A stretch of DNA of 64,000 nucleotides, from contig JAIYCR010000018.1 of NCBI GenBank assembly GCA_027487905.1, positions 1 to 64,000 on the forward strand, in the 5' to 3' direction. This document shows, piece after piece, positions 17,990 to 28,100 of this stretch (positions within the stretch are counted from its first letter, which is position 1; each line of letters begins with the position of its first letter). Origin of the DNA: Rubrivivax sp. GTDB taxonomy: Bacteria; Pseudomonadota; Gammaproteobacteria; Burkholderiales; Burkholderiaceae_C. Under the pieces are notes generated by a model. The model did not search any database, was not told the DNA's origin, and saw only the letters and a list, made by a program, of their open reading frames with translations. The position numbers and the translations under genes are program-made.

Positions 17990-19486
17990 TCAGTTGTGGT
18001 AGGCCGTCTCGCCGTGCGAGGTGATGTCCAGCCCCTCGCGCTCGGCGTCCTCGCTCACGCGCAGGCCGATCACGATGTCCACGATCTTGAAGGCGATGAA
18101 AGCCACCACCGCCGACAGGATGACGGTGTAGATGACACCCTGCGCCTGGATCCACACCTGGGCACCGATGCCCGGGTGCACGCCGCAGGTGTTCTTGATG
18201 TAGTCGCAGGCGCCCAGGCCGCCCAGCGCCGGGGCCGAGAACACGCCGGTCAACAGCGCGCCGACGATGCCGCCCACGCCGTGAATGCCGAACACGTCCA
18301 GCGAGTCGTCCGCGCCCAGCATCTTCTTCAGGCCGTTCACGCCCCACAGGCAGACGAAGCCGGAGATGACGCCGATCACCAGCGCGCCACCCACGCCGAC
18401 GAAGCCGGCCGCCGGCGTCACCGCCACGAGTCCGGCCACCGCGCCGGACGCAGCGCCCAGCATCGATGCCTTGCCCTTCATCAGGGCCTCGCCCGCCGAC
18501 CACGCCAGCACCGCAGCGGCCGTGGCCACGATGGTGTTGATGAAGGCCAGGGCGGCCACGCCGTTGGCTTCGAGGTTGGAGCCGGCGTTGAAGCCGAACC
18601 AGCCCACCCACAGCAGCGACGCACCCACCATGGTCAGGGTGAGGCTGTGCGGCGTCAGCGCCTCGCGGCCGTAGCCGATGCGCTTGCCGATCATGTAGGC
18701 GCCCACCAGGCCGGCCACCGCGGCGTTGATGTGCACCACCGTGCCGCCGGCGAAGTCCAGCGCACCCTTGGCCCACAGCGCGCCGGCATTGGCCGTCACG
18801 GTGGCCAGCGTCGCCTCGTCGGTGATGGCGTCCGGGCCGTCCCAGTACCAGACCATGTGCGCCACGGGCAGGTAGGAGAAGGTGAACCACAGCACCGCGA
18901 ACAGCAGCACGGCCGAGAACTTCATCCGCTCGGCGAAGGCGCCGACGATCAGCGCCACGGTGATCGCAGCGAAGGTGCCCTGGAAGGCCACGAACACCAG
19001 TTCAGGAATGTAGACCCCCTTGCTGAAGGTCGCGGCGATCGAGTCGGGCGTCACGCCAGACAGGAAGAGCTTGGACAGGCCACCGAAGAAGGGCGTGCCA
19101 GCGGTGAAGGCCACCGAGTAGCCGTAGACCACCCACAGCACCGAGATCAGCGCGAAGATGGTGAACACCTGCATCAGCACCGACAGCATGTTCTTGGCCC
19201 GCACCAGGCCGCCGTAGAACAGCGCCAGGCCCGGGATGGTCATCAGGATGACGAGCGCCGTGGCGATCATCATGAAGGCGGTGTCGCCCTTGTTGGGCAC
19301 GGGAGCGGCGGCGGCGGGGGCCGCTGCGGCTTCGGCCGGGGCTGCCGCAGCGGCAACGGCCGACGCGGCCTCGGCCACGGCGGAAGCCGCCGCCGGCGCG
19401 GACGCCGCGGCGTCCTGCGCGAGCACGCCCGCGCTGAAGCCCAGGGCGGCGACGCCCAGGGCGAGGATGCTGATCAGTTTTCTCAT
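17990..19486 (-). CDS. amtB: Ammonium transporter AmtB
   Basis: Trimeric inner-membrane ammonium channel. The 498-residue precursor has a cleavable signal peptide (MRKLISILALGVAALGFSA...), then an unusual Ala/Pro-rich stretch of about 50 residues before the eleven-helix channel starting at DTAFMMIATALVIL. Typical blocks are PGLALFYGGLVRAKNM, DFAGGTVVHINAAVAGLV, WVGWFGFNAGSN and the C-terminal HGVGGIVGALLTGVF and DISHG-like end (here DITSHGE). The twin histidines of the pore are in the VHINA and GIHGVGG segments. It lies 41 bp after glnK, so GlnK can gate the channel under nitrogen-rich conditions, as known for this pair. Transcription probably starts at the sigma-54 site 20035-20050. Confidence 0.97.
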   Translation of the reverse strand: MRKLISILALGVAALGFSAGVLAQDAAASAPAAASAVAEAASAVAAAAAPAEAAAAPAAAAPVPNKGDTAFMMIATALVILMTIPGLALFYGGLVRAKNMLSVLMQVFTIFALISVLWVVYGYSVAFTAGTPFFGGLSKLFLSGVTPDSIAATFSKGVYIPELVFVAFQGTFAAITVALIVGAFAERMKFSAVLLFAVLWFTFSYLPVAHMVWYWDGPDAITDEATLATVTANAGALWAKGALDFAGGTVVHINAAVAGLVGAYMIGKRIGYGREALTPHSLTLTMVGASLLWVGWFGFNAGSNLEANGVAALAFINTIVATAAAVLAWSAGEALMKGKASMLGAASGAVAGLVAVTPAAGFVGVGGALVIGVISGFVCLWGVNGLKKMLGADDSLDVFGIHGVGGIVGALLTGVFSAPALGGLGACDYIKNTCGVHPGIGAQVWIQAQGVIYTVILSAVVAFIAFKIVDIVIGLRVSEDAEREGLDITSHGETAYHN

Positions 19487-19527
19487 GTTCGCTTCTCGGT
19501 GGTGTTCTTCGGGGCTCGGCGCTCGGC

Positions 19528-19959
<432 letters not shown>

Positions 19960-20034
19960 TCAGCGGACGCTGGGCGCGGGCCTGTCGTGTACATGGTGCG
20001 GGCGGTCGGCAGTGAGGAAGCTCGGAAGTTCCTC

Positions 20035-20050
20035 TGCACCTTCCGTGCCA
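20035..20050 (-). promoter_or_regulatory. Sigma-54 (-24/-12) promoter of glnK-amtB
   Basis: On the minus strand the sequence TGGCACGGAAGGTGCA matches the sigma-54 consensus TGGCACG-N4-TTGCA at all but one core position, with the required GG and GC elements 10 bp apart. It predicts a start near 20024 and a leader of about 160 nt to glnK. This is the key element in the 466-bp glnK-comM gap. Confidence 0.85.
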
Positions 20051-20134
20051 CCGTCGCGCCGTGGCTGCGGTCGGGCCCGGGGGGTCCACCGGCGGTCCAC
20101 CCACGACCTGGCGGCACCCGCCCGCCCACGGGCC

Positions 20135-20189
20135 TGCACCATGAGGAGGCATTCCGTGCCTGCAGGGTGGATGCGCACTGAAACGGTGC
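20135..20189. promoter_or_regulatory. Two NtrC-like enhancer sites upstream of the sigma-54 promoter
   Basis: GCACTGAAACGGTGC (20175-20189) has GCAC-N7-GTGC, the core of known NtrC sites. A weaker site, TGCACCATGAGGAGGCA (20135-20151), keeps the left half-site exactly. They are centred about 120 and 160 bp upstream of the predicted transcription start, the usual enhancer distance. The rest of the 19867-20332 gap shows no gene. Confidence 0.65.
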
Positions 20190-20332
20190 GTTCTGCCCCA
20201 CCCCCGCACGCGGAACACCCGCCACCGGGTGCCCTCGCCCGGGCGATGGCGGCGGCCGGATCCGGCTTCCAGAATCGAACCTTCCCCGACCAGCCCCACG
20301 CCGCAGCCCTCGGGCGCCCGGCATGCACCACC

Positions 20333-22018
20333 ATGTCACTTGCCGTGATCCACAGTCGTGCGCTGGATGGCCTGGCGGCCGCCGCCGTCACGGTCGAGGT
20401 CCACCTCGCCAACGGGCTGCCCAGCTTCACGCTGGTCGGCCTGGCCGACACCGAAGTGAAGGAAGCGCGCGAGCGGGTGCGCTCGGCGCTGCACCACAGC
20501 GGGTTCGAATTCCCCTTGAACAAGCGCATCACGGTGAGCCTGGCGCCGGCCGACCTGCCCAAGGAGTCCGGTCGCTTCGACCTGCCCATCGCCATGGGCA
20601 TCCTCGCCGCAAGCGAACAGGTCGACGCCCGGCGGCTGGAGGGGCATGAGTTCGCCGGTGAACTGTCCCTGGCGGGCGTGCTCAGGCCGGTCCGCGGCGC
20701 GCTGGCGATGGCCTGGGCGGTCCGCCAGGGCGCACGCCGGTCGGCCGGGTCCGGCGCCGAGCCCGGCACCGGACCGCAGGCGGCCTCGGAAGGGACGGCC
20801 CCGCGCACGCTGGTGCTGCCTGCGGCCAGCGCCCGCGAAGCGGCCCACATCCGGGGCGTTCGCGTGCTGGCGGCAGACGATCTCCTGCAGGTCGCGCTGG
20901 CCTTCCAATCGCCCGCCGGCTCGAGCCGACCCGGCACCGCAGCGGCGCTCGGGCCGGGCGCTGCGGCCGGCGCCCTCACCCGCCCGCTCGCACCGCCACC
21001 CGAGCCGCGCGCTCCCGCAGCAGCCGGCGAGGAGGGACTCCCACCGCCCACTGCACCCGATCTGGCCGACGTGCGTGGACACGCGCTCGCCAAGCGCGCG
21101 CTGGAGATCGCCGCCGCCGGGGGCCACAGCCTGCTGCTGTCGGGACCGCCCGGCACCGGCAAGTCGATGCTCGCGCGCCGCCTGCCTGGCCTGTTGCCGC
21201 CGCTGGACGACGACGAGGCGATGGAGACGGCCGCCGTCTCCAGCCTCTCGCGGGACTGGAGCCTCGAGCAATGGGCCCGCCGGCCCTTCCGCTCACCCCA
21301 CCACAGTGCCTCGGCGGTGGCGCTGGTGGGCGGCGGCAACCCGCCCCGGCCGGGCGAGATCTCGCTGGCGCACCACGGCGTGCTCTTCCTCGACGAGTTG
21401 CCCGAGTTCAGCCGCAGCGCCCTTGAATCGCTGCGAGAGCCCCTGGAGACCGGCCGCGTGAGCATCGCGCGGGCATCCCGGCGTGCCGAGTTCCCCGCGC
21501 GATTCCAGCTCGTCGCAGCACTCAACCCCTGCCCCTGCGGCCACCGGGGCAACCCGCTGCAGGCCTGTCGCTGCAGCCCCGAGGCCGTGGCCCGCTACCA
21601 GGCCCGCATCAGCGGGCCTCTGCTCGAGCGCATCGACCTTCTGGTGGAAGTGCCGATGCAAGCGGCCCGGCAGTTCGCCACAGCACCGGCAGCCGACGAT
21701 CGACGAGAGGCCAGCGCCACGGTCGCCCGGCGCGTGGCCGCCGCCCGTGCACTGGCGGTGTCGGCCCAGGGCCGCCCCAACGCGGCGCTGGAGGCACACG
21801 AGACGCTCGCCCGGGCCGCCCCCACCGCCGCGGCGCAAGCCCTGCTCGACGCGGCGGCATCCCGCCTGGGCTGGTCGGCCCGGAGCCTGCATCGGGTCTG
21901 GCGGGTGGCCCGCAGCATCGCCGACCTCGAACAGGCGGCCGCGCCGGGCGGTGGGCTCGCACGCAGGCCGGTGGACGCCCAGCACCTTGCAGAGGCCATC
22001 CAGTACCGACGGGGCTGA
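20333..22018 (+). CDS. comM: ComM-type AAA+ ATPase (YifB / magnesium-chelatase-like)
   Basis: Cytoplasmic hexameric helicase promoting branch migration during integration of transforming DNA. The 561-residue product has an N-terminal Lon-like ChlI domain (LANGLPSFTLVGLADTEVKE, LAPADLPKESGRFDLPIA), then an Ala/Pro insert at about 200-240. The AAA+ domain has Walker A SGPPGTGKSMLARRLPG, Walker B VLFLDELPEF and the zinc-finger-like NPCPCGHRGNPLQACRC. A C-terminal YifB domain (GWSARSLHRVWRVARSIADL) follows. The insert makes it longer than the usual approximately 510 residues. ATG 20333 starts the conserved MSLAVIHSRAL sequence. Confidence 0.94.
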   Translation: MSLAVIHSRALDGLAAAAVTVEVHLANGLPSFTLVGLADTEVKEARERVRSALHHSGFEFPLNKRITVSLAPADLPKESGRFDLPIAMGILAASEQVDARRLEGHEFAGELSLAGVLRPVRGALAMAWAVRQGARRSAGSGAEPGTGPQAASEGTAPRTLVLPAASAREAAHIRGVRVLAADDLLQVALAFQSPAGSSRPGTAAALGPGAAAGALTRPLAPPPEPRAPAAAGEEGLPPPTAPDLADVRGHALAKRALEIAAAGGHSLLLSGPPGTGKSMLARRLPGLLPPLDDDEAMETAAVSSLSRDWSLEQWARRPFRSPHHSASAVALVGGGNPPRPGEISLAHHGVLFLDELPEFSRSALESLREPLETGRVSIARASRRAEFPARFQLVAALNPCPCGHRGNPLQACRCSPEAVARYQARISGPLLERIDLLVEVPMQAARQFATAPAADDRREASATVARRVAAARALAVSAQGRPNAALEAHETLARAAPTAAAQALLDAAASRLGWSARSLHRVWRVARSIADLEQAAAPGGGLARRPVDAQHLAEAIQYRRG

Positions 22019-22103
22019 TGGAGCGCGGCCCCGCTCCGGCGCCGAGCCCGCGACACCACGCCGGCCGCCTGCGCCAGCGCCAGCGCCGGTGCGGTGGCCG
22101 CGT

Positions 22104-25100
22104 TCACGGCCAGGGCAGCCGCACCTCGCGCACCGCGGCACCGCTGCCCAGCGCGCCGAAGTCGCCCGAAACCACCGGGGCACCCCAGTTCACGCCGTCC
22201 GCGCTCAGATAGAAGCGGAACTGCGCGATGGTGCCGTTGGTCATGCCGTCCTGACGGGGCAGGTAGCGCAAGCCGCCCAGCGCCTGGGCACTGCCCAGAT
22301 CCACGGTGAAGCTGTGCGGTGGCCGTGGCGTGGTCCCGCTCCATTGCGTGTGCCAGAGGGTGGTGGTCGATGCATCGATGGCGTTGCCCGCCGCGCCCGG
22401 CTCGCCCACCACTTCCTGGCTGCTCGCACTGGCGATCCAGCCCGCGCGCGGCAGTGGCGCGCCCGTGGGCCCTAGCAGCTGGAAATCGGCCATCGAAGCC
22501 CAGGGACCGCCGTTCACCTCGGTGATCTGCTCCAGGCGGACCCAGCGCGCACTCCGGCCGGCCGACACGGGCGCGGCAGCCACCGTCCAGCCGAAGGCGG
22601 CGGTCGTGGCGGATCCGCCGAACCCATCTGCAACCGTCACTTGAACACTGAAGCCTCCCGGGGCGAGCGGCGCGCCGCTGATGACGCCGGTGGTGGGCGA
22701 CATCACCAGCCCCGGGGGCAGGCCCGTGGCACTGAAGCTCAGGGGCTGGCCGTCCGGGTCGCTCGCCGACAGGGCGAGGCTGGCCGGAACGCCCACCGTG
22801 CCGGTCTGTGCGGCGGGGGTGAGCACGGCGGGGGGACGGTTCGCCGGAGGCGGCCCGACGGTGAAGCGGACTTCCTTCAGAGCCGCCGGCGCCCCGAGGG
22901 CGGAGAAGTCGCCAGAGGCCACCGGGCTGCCCCAGGCCACGCCGTCGTTGCTCAGGTAGAAGCGGAACTGCGCGATGGTCCCGTTGGTCGAGCCGTCCTG
23001 GCGGGGCAGGTAACGCAAGCCCCCAAGGGACTGCGGGCTGCCCAGATCGACGACGAAGCTGTGCGGCGGCCGGGGCGTCGCCCCGCTCCATTGGGTGTGC
23101 CAGAGGCTAGCCGTCGAACCGTCCACCGCATTGGCCGCAGCGCCCGGTTCTCCCACCAGTTCCTGGCTGCTGGCGCTGGCCACCCACCCCGTGCGCGGCA
23201 GAACCGCGCCGGTCGGCGAGAGCAGGCTGAATTCGGCCATCGAGCCCCACGGTCCGCCGTTGACCTCGGTGAGCTGCTCCAGGCGAACGAAGCGGAACCG
23301 GCCATCGCCCGTGCCGGTGCCGGGCGGCGCCGGTGCGACGCTTTCCTCGCTCCCGATCTGCCGCAGGTAGTCCGCCAGCCGCGCGAGGTCGGCTGTGGAG
23401 AGCGCGGCAATGGCCACCGCGTTGGGAACCGTCGCCGCGGTGTGCGCGCGGATGGCCGCCTCCACCGTGGGCGCCGACCCGTCATGCAGATAGGGGGCGG
23501 TCGCCCACAGGTCGCGCAGCGTCGGCGTGTCCAGCCCGGTCAGCGGCTGTCCGAGCCGGCTTCCGCTGGACGCCTTCAGCGTGCCGACATCGGTCAGCAC
23601 AGGCGGCAGGGACGACCGGGCGAAGGTCGCTCCGGCGTGGCAGGAGGCGCAGTTCAGGTTCTGGAAGAGCGTGCGCCCGGCCTGCGCGGAAGCCGTCAGG
23701 CTGCGGTCGGCATTGCGAAGCGGGCTGGGCTCCACACGTTCGAGCGAGGCGACATAGGCGGCCAATGCATCCAGATCGGCACTCACCCCGGCCTTGGCCA
23801 GGCCCAGGGGCTGCGCGCGGGTGCCAGTGGCCAGCGCTGCATCGGCCATCAGGCCCGTGCCGCCGGCGAGCGCGCGGATCTGGGCCTCGAAGTCCTGCAG
23901 CTCGTCGAAGTTGCCGCTCCAGTGCAAGGCGCCGTGGGCCATGCCGGCGCGACCCTGGAGCGCCGCCGTGTTGCGCAAGCCTTCGCCCAGGGAGCTGAAA
24001 TCCCAGACCCGGCCGTCGTGGCCGCCGTCGCGGTGACAGCTCGCGCAACTCATGTAGCTGTCGCGCGACAGGCGCGGGTCGAGCGCGTCGTGGAACAGGC
24101 GCTTGCCGTTGAGAACCTGCGCGCTGAGCCGCTCGGCGCCGACGGTGGCGACACTGGCCAGCACCGGCAGCACCGGCTCGCCGAAGTTCACCAGTCGGGA
24201 CAGATCCACCACGCTGACGGTGCGCTCCATGAAGTTGGACACGTACAGCCGCTGACCATTGGGCGACACCGCCAGACCCTGCGGCGCCCGGCCCACCGGG
24301 ATGCGCAGCAGCTCGCGCCGCCCGACCGGATCGACCACCGCGACCTGCCGGCTGGTTTCCAGCGCCACGAAGAGGTAGGCGCCGCTCGGGTGATGGACGG
24401 CCGCGCTGGCCACGCTCGAGTTGTCGTGGTCGACGCGGGCCGCAGCGTCCTCCAGCGGTGGCCCGGCGGGGGTAAGGTCCAGTCGCGAACTCACCGCGCG
24501 CACCGTGTTCTGGAAGTCCAGCGCCAGGCCGTCGCGCAGGCTGCCGCGGCGGATGTTGTCCTGCTTGGACGGCACCCACGCCGAGCGACCGTCCGGCGCC
24601 AGCGCCACCGCGCCCAGGTAGTTCGGGATGCCACGGCCCTGCACGCTGCTGTCGGGGCGTTCGCTGTGGCGCAGCACCGCGGTGCCCTGCACCGTGAAGC
24701 TGGCGGTCAGCACCGAGACGACCTGGCCACCGCGGGTGGGCGAGACATCCACGGTCGCCGTGCCCTCGCCAGGCAGTGGCGGGGTGATGAAGCGCGACAC
24801 CAGCACCCGCGCACCGTCGGCGGTCACCGACACCTGGCGGGGATGAGGGCCCACCGGCAGGCGAGGCCCGAGGCTGCGATCGGCGTTGATCCGCAGCAGT
24901 TCGCCCGGGCCGTCCAGCGCCACGTAGGCCCGGCCATCGGGCGCGAAGGCAATGCCATGGGGCTGGCTGGCTGGCGGCAGGGCCAGGGTCTGGGCCACGC
25001 TCAGACCGCCCTGGAAGATGCTGATGGTGGCTGCGTCCCGGTTGACCACCCAGACCCAGCCGTTCGGCGCCAGCGCCAGGCTGGCGGGCCCCGCGCCGGT

Positions 25101-28100
25101 GGCGATTTCGGCCAGCCGGGTGTTGGTCGCGGCATCGAGCACCGCCACCGTGCCGTTGTCCGGGTTGACGGCCCACACCCGGGCGTTGCCCGTCGCCCGG
25201 GGCTCGAAGGCCACCGTGCTCGACATCGAGGCGCGGCCTGCTGCCACGGGCGGGCCCACCGCCTGCGTGAACACGCGGGTGGTCTGGGCACCACTGGAGG
25301 CGCGCACCGTGAGGCTCACGGTGTAGAGGCCGGGCGCCGCGTAGGTGCGGCTCGCACTGGCCGAGGCGGTGAAGGCGGTGGTCGGCGAGCCGTCCCCGAA
25401 ATTCCAGGCATAGACAAGCCCGGTGCCGGTGGCGCTTGCGGTGTAGGTCACCGCCGTCCCGGCAAGGGCGATAGGCGCGGCCACCGGCTGGATCACCGGG
25501 GCGCTCGAGGCGGCGATGGTCCACGAGAAGGACGCCGTCGACGCCGTGCCGCCCTGCCCATCGCTGGCGCTGATCACGACGCTGCGCACGCCCGCCGTGG
25601 TCGGGGTGCCGGAGATCAGCCCGGTCGCCGGGGCCATGCCCAGCCCGGGCGGCAAGCCGCTGGCCGACCAGCTCAGGGGCTGGCCGTCGGGGTCGCTCCC
25701 GGCCGGCTGAAGCGACAGGGGCACGCCAACGGTTCCCGACTGCGAGCCCGGCGTCACCAGCACCGGCGGCCGGTTGACCGGCGCCGCGCCGGCGAAGCGG
25801 ATCTCCTTGACCGAGGCAGGCACGCCCAGCGTGCTGAAGTCGCCGCTGGCCACCGGTGCACTCCAGTTGATGCCATCGCTGCTCAGGCGCACCGCGAAGC
25901 GGGCGAAGCTGCCGTTGGGCATGCCGTCCTGCCGCGGCAGGTAGCGCAAGCCGCCCAGCCCCCGCACGCTGCCCAGGTCGACGGTCAACCAGTGCGGCGG
26001 GGCCGCGATCGGCGCCGACCAGCGCGAGTGCCACAGCGTGAGGGGCGAACCGTCCAGCGCATTGGCGGCCAGCCCGTTCTCGCCGATGGACTCCTGGCTG
26101 CTGGCGCTGGCGACGAAACCCGCCCGGGGCATCGGCGTGAAGCTGCCGTCCAGCAGTTCGAGCTCGGCCATCGAGGCCCAGGGCTCGCCGTTCACCTCGC
26201 TGAGCTGCTCGAGCCGGAGGTAACGGGCACTGAGCCCGCCCCCGCCACTGCCGCTGCCGCTGACCCGCCAGATGAAATCGGTGCTCGTGCGGCCGCTCGC
26301 GTTCTGCGCGAACACCGTGACCGAATACGTGCCGCCCGCCGTCGGCACACCGGTGATAGCCCCAGTGGATGCGTTGACCGCCATGCCCGGAGGAAGACCG
26401 GTGGCCGAGAAGGACGACGCGAGCGGGCCGGTCGAGCGGATCGTCGCGGTGGCGGCGATGGCCACAGAGCTCGTCAGATCGGCCATCGGGTCGACCAGGG
26501 GCACGCTGCCGCCGCCGATGCGCACGGTCCGGGCCAGCGAGGGCACGCCTTCGCCGTTCAGGGCGAAGAGCATGTACTGGCCCGGCACCGCGATGCCGGG
26601 GTTGGAAGGGGCGTCCAGCACGTAGCTGTTGCCGCTCGCCGAGCGGATGGTCAGGGGGACTCGCCGCTGATCGTTGGCCACGGTGTGGGTCACCGACGAC
26701 AGGCGGATCAGGACGAAGCTGGCCGCCGGCGAATCCGTGCTCACGTTCAGCGCCGCGCCGAACTCGGCCTGCGTGGGCGCCGCGGTGATCCGCGGCCGAA
26801 CCGCCGGCGTGCCGTCGTCGTTGAGCAGGTAGTGGGGGGTCAGCACCTGGGCTCGCGGCTGGTCGGCCGCGCAGCCACACAGGCCGCTGCCGGCAGACAG
26901 CACGCGCGCGTCGGGCATCAGGATGGCCACGCCGTGGTAGGTGCGCGGCACGCTCATGGGCGGCAGGGGCGTGAAGGTCTCGGTGCGCGGGTTCCACAGT
27001 TCGGGCACGAGGCGGGCACCGTCGTCGTTGAAGGCGTCGGAGCGGTCCTTGCCGCCGATCACCAGCACTTCGCCGGAGGGCAGCACCACGCTGTTGTGGA
27101 ACACGCGGGTGAAGGCCATGCCGGGAACCCGGCGCACACTCAGTTCGGCGCGTGCGTCGATGACGAAGGCGCTGGCGGTGGCTGGCGATGCGACGTACTC
27201 ACGGGCGCCACCGGTCACCAGGATGCGACCGGGCTCGAACATTGCGGCCGAGCCCTGCATCGCATCCACGTCATCGGCACGCCGCCCGGCCGGCGTGACC
27301 AGCCCGTTGCCGGCGGTGCTGATCCAGTGCAGGTTGGCGCTGGGTCCGGCGTGCAACACCCGGCCGTTGCCAGTGGGGAACAACCACATGTGGTTGTCGC
27401 TGCGGTAGGGCCCACCGCTGTCGGCCGTCAGGAAGGGCGCCACCGGAACTCCGGTCAGCCGTCGCCACCCGGCGCCCTCGGTCCAGACTTCACCGTCCTT
27501 GCCACCCACCCCGCCGTTCCACGATCCGCCCAGCGTGAGCACGCCGCCATCGCGCAGCAGCGTGTTCGCCTGGTAGGCGCGCGGCAGGTTCATCGGCGTG
27601 CCGCCGGCCTGGGTCCAGGCGTCGGTGGCCGGGTTGTACAGGCTCGTCACGCGGCTGGTCGAACCGCCGCTCACCAGCAGGCGACCATCGGGCAGATTGG
27701 TGGTGCCGGGGCAGAACAGGGTGTGACCGACCGCCTGGGTCCGCGGCGCCGTGGCCGTTGCTGTGGCCGGATCGAACAAGGCGGTCCAGGTGGGGACGCC
27801 GGGCGAGGTCTCGCCCATCGCGCTGAAGCCGAAGCGGTTCTCCGCCGACCACAGCAGGACCCGACCGGCGCCATCTCCAGAGCCATTGGCCACATTGGCG
27901 GCGGCCGCCGGCACGAAGCCGAGGTCCACCGGGGCGGACCAGCGAGCCTGGGCGGGCACGGCGAGGGCCAGACGCTGCAGTCGACCGTCACCGGAGGCAC
28001 CGGCCGCTTCTGAGGGTGCGTCGGCCCCGCCGCCGCAGGCCGCCAGCACCGACAACAGCAACACAGCCGGGGCCCGCAGCACGGCGACCGGCAGGCGCGC

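Noticed and set aside
22020-22037. GGAGCG/CGCTCC hairpin between comM and the oxidase gene as a terminator
   Set aside because: A 6-bp stem without a U-tract, too weak to list although the position would suit.
22641-28013. A 1790-codon open frame on the plus strand antisense to the oxidase fusion
   Set aside because: It is the mirror frame of a real gene with perfectly conserved catalytic motifs on the other strand. Its translation is Arg/His/Gly-rich without domains, as expected for antisense frames at this base composition.
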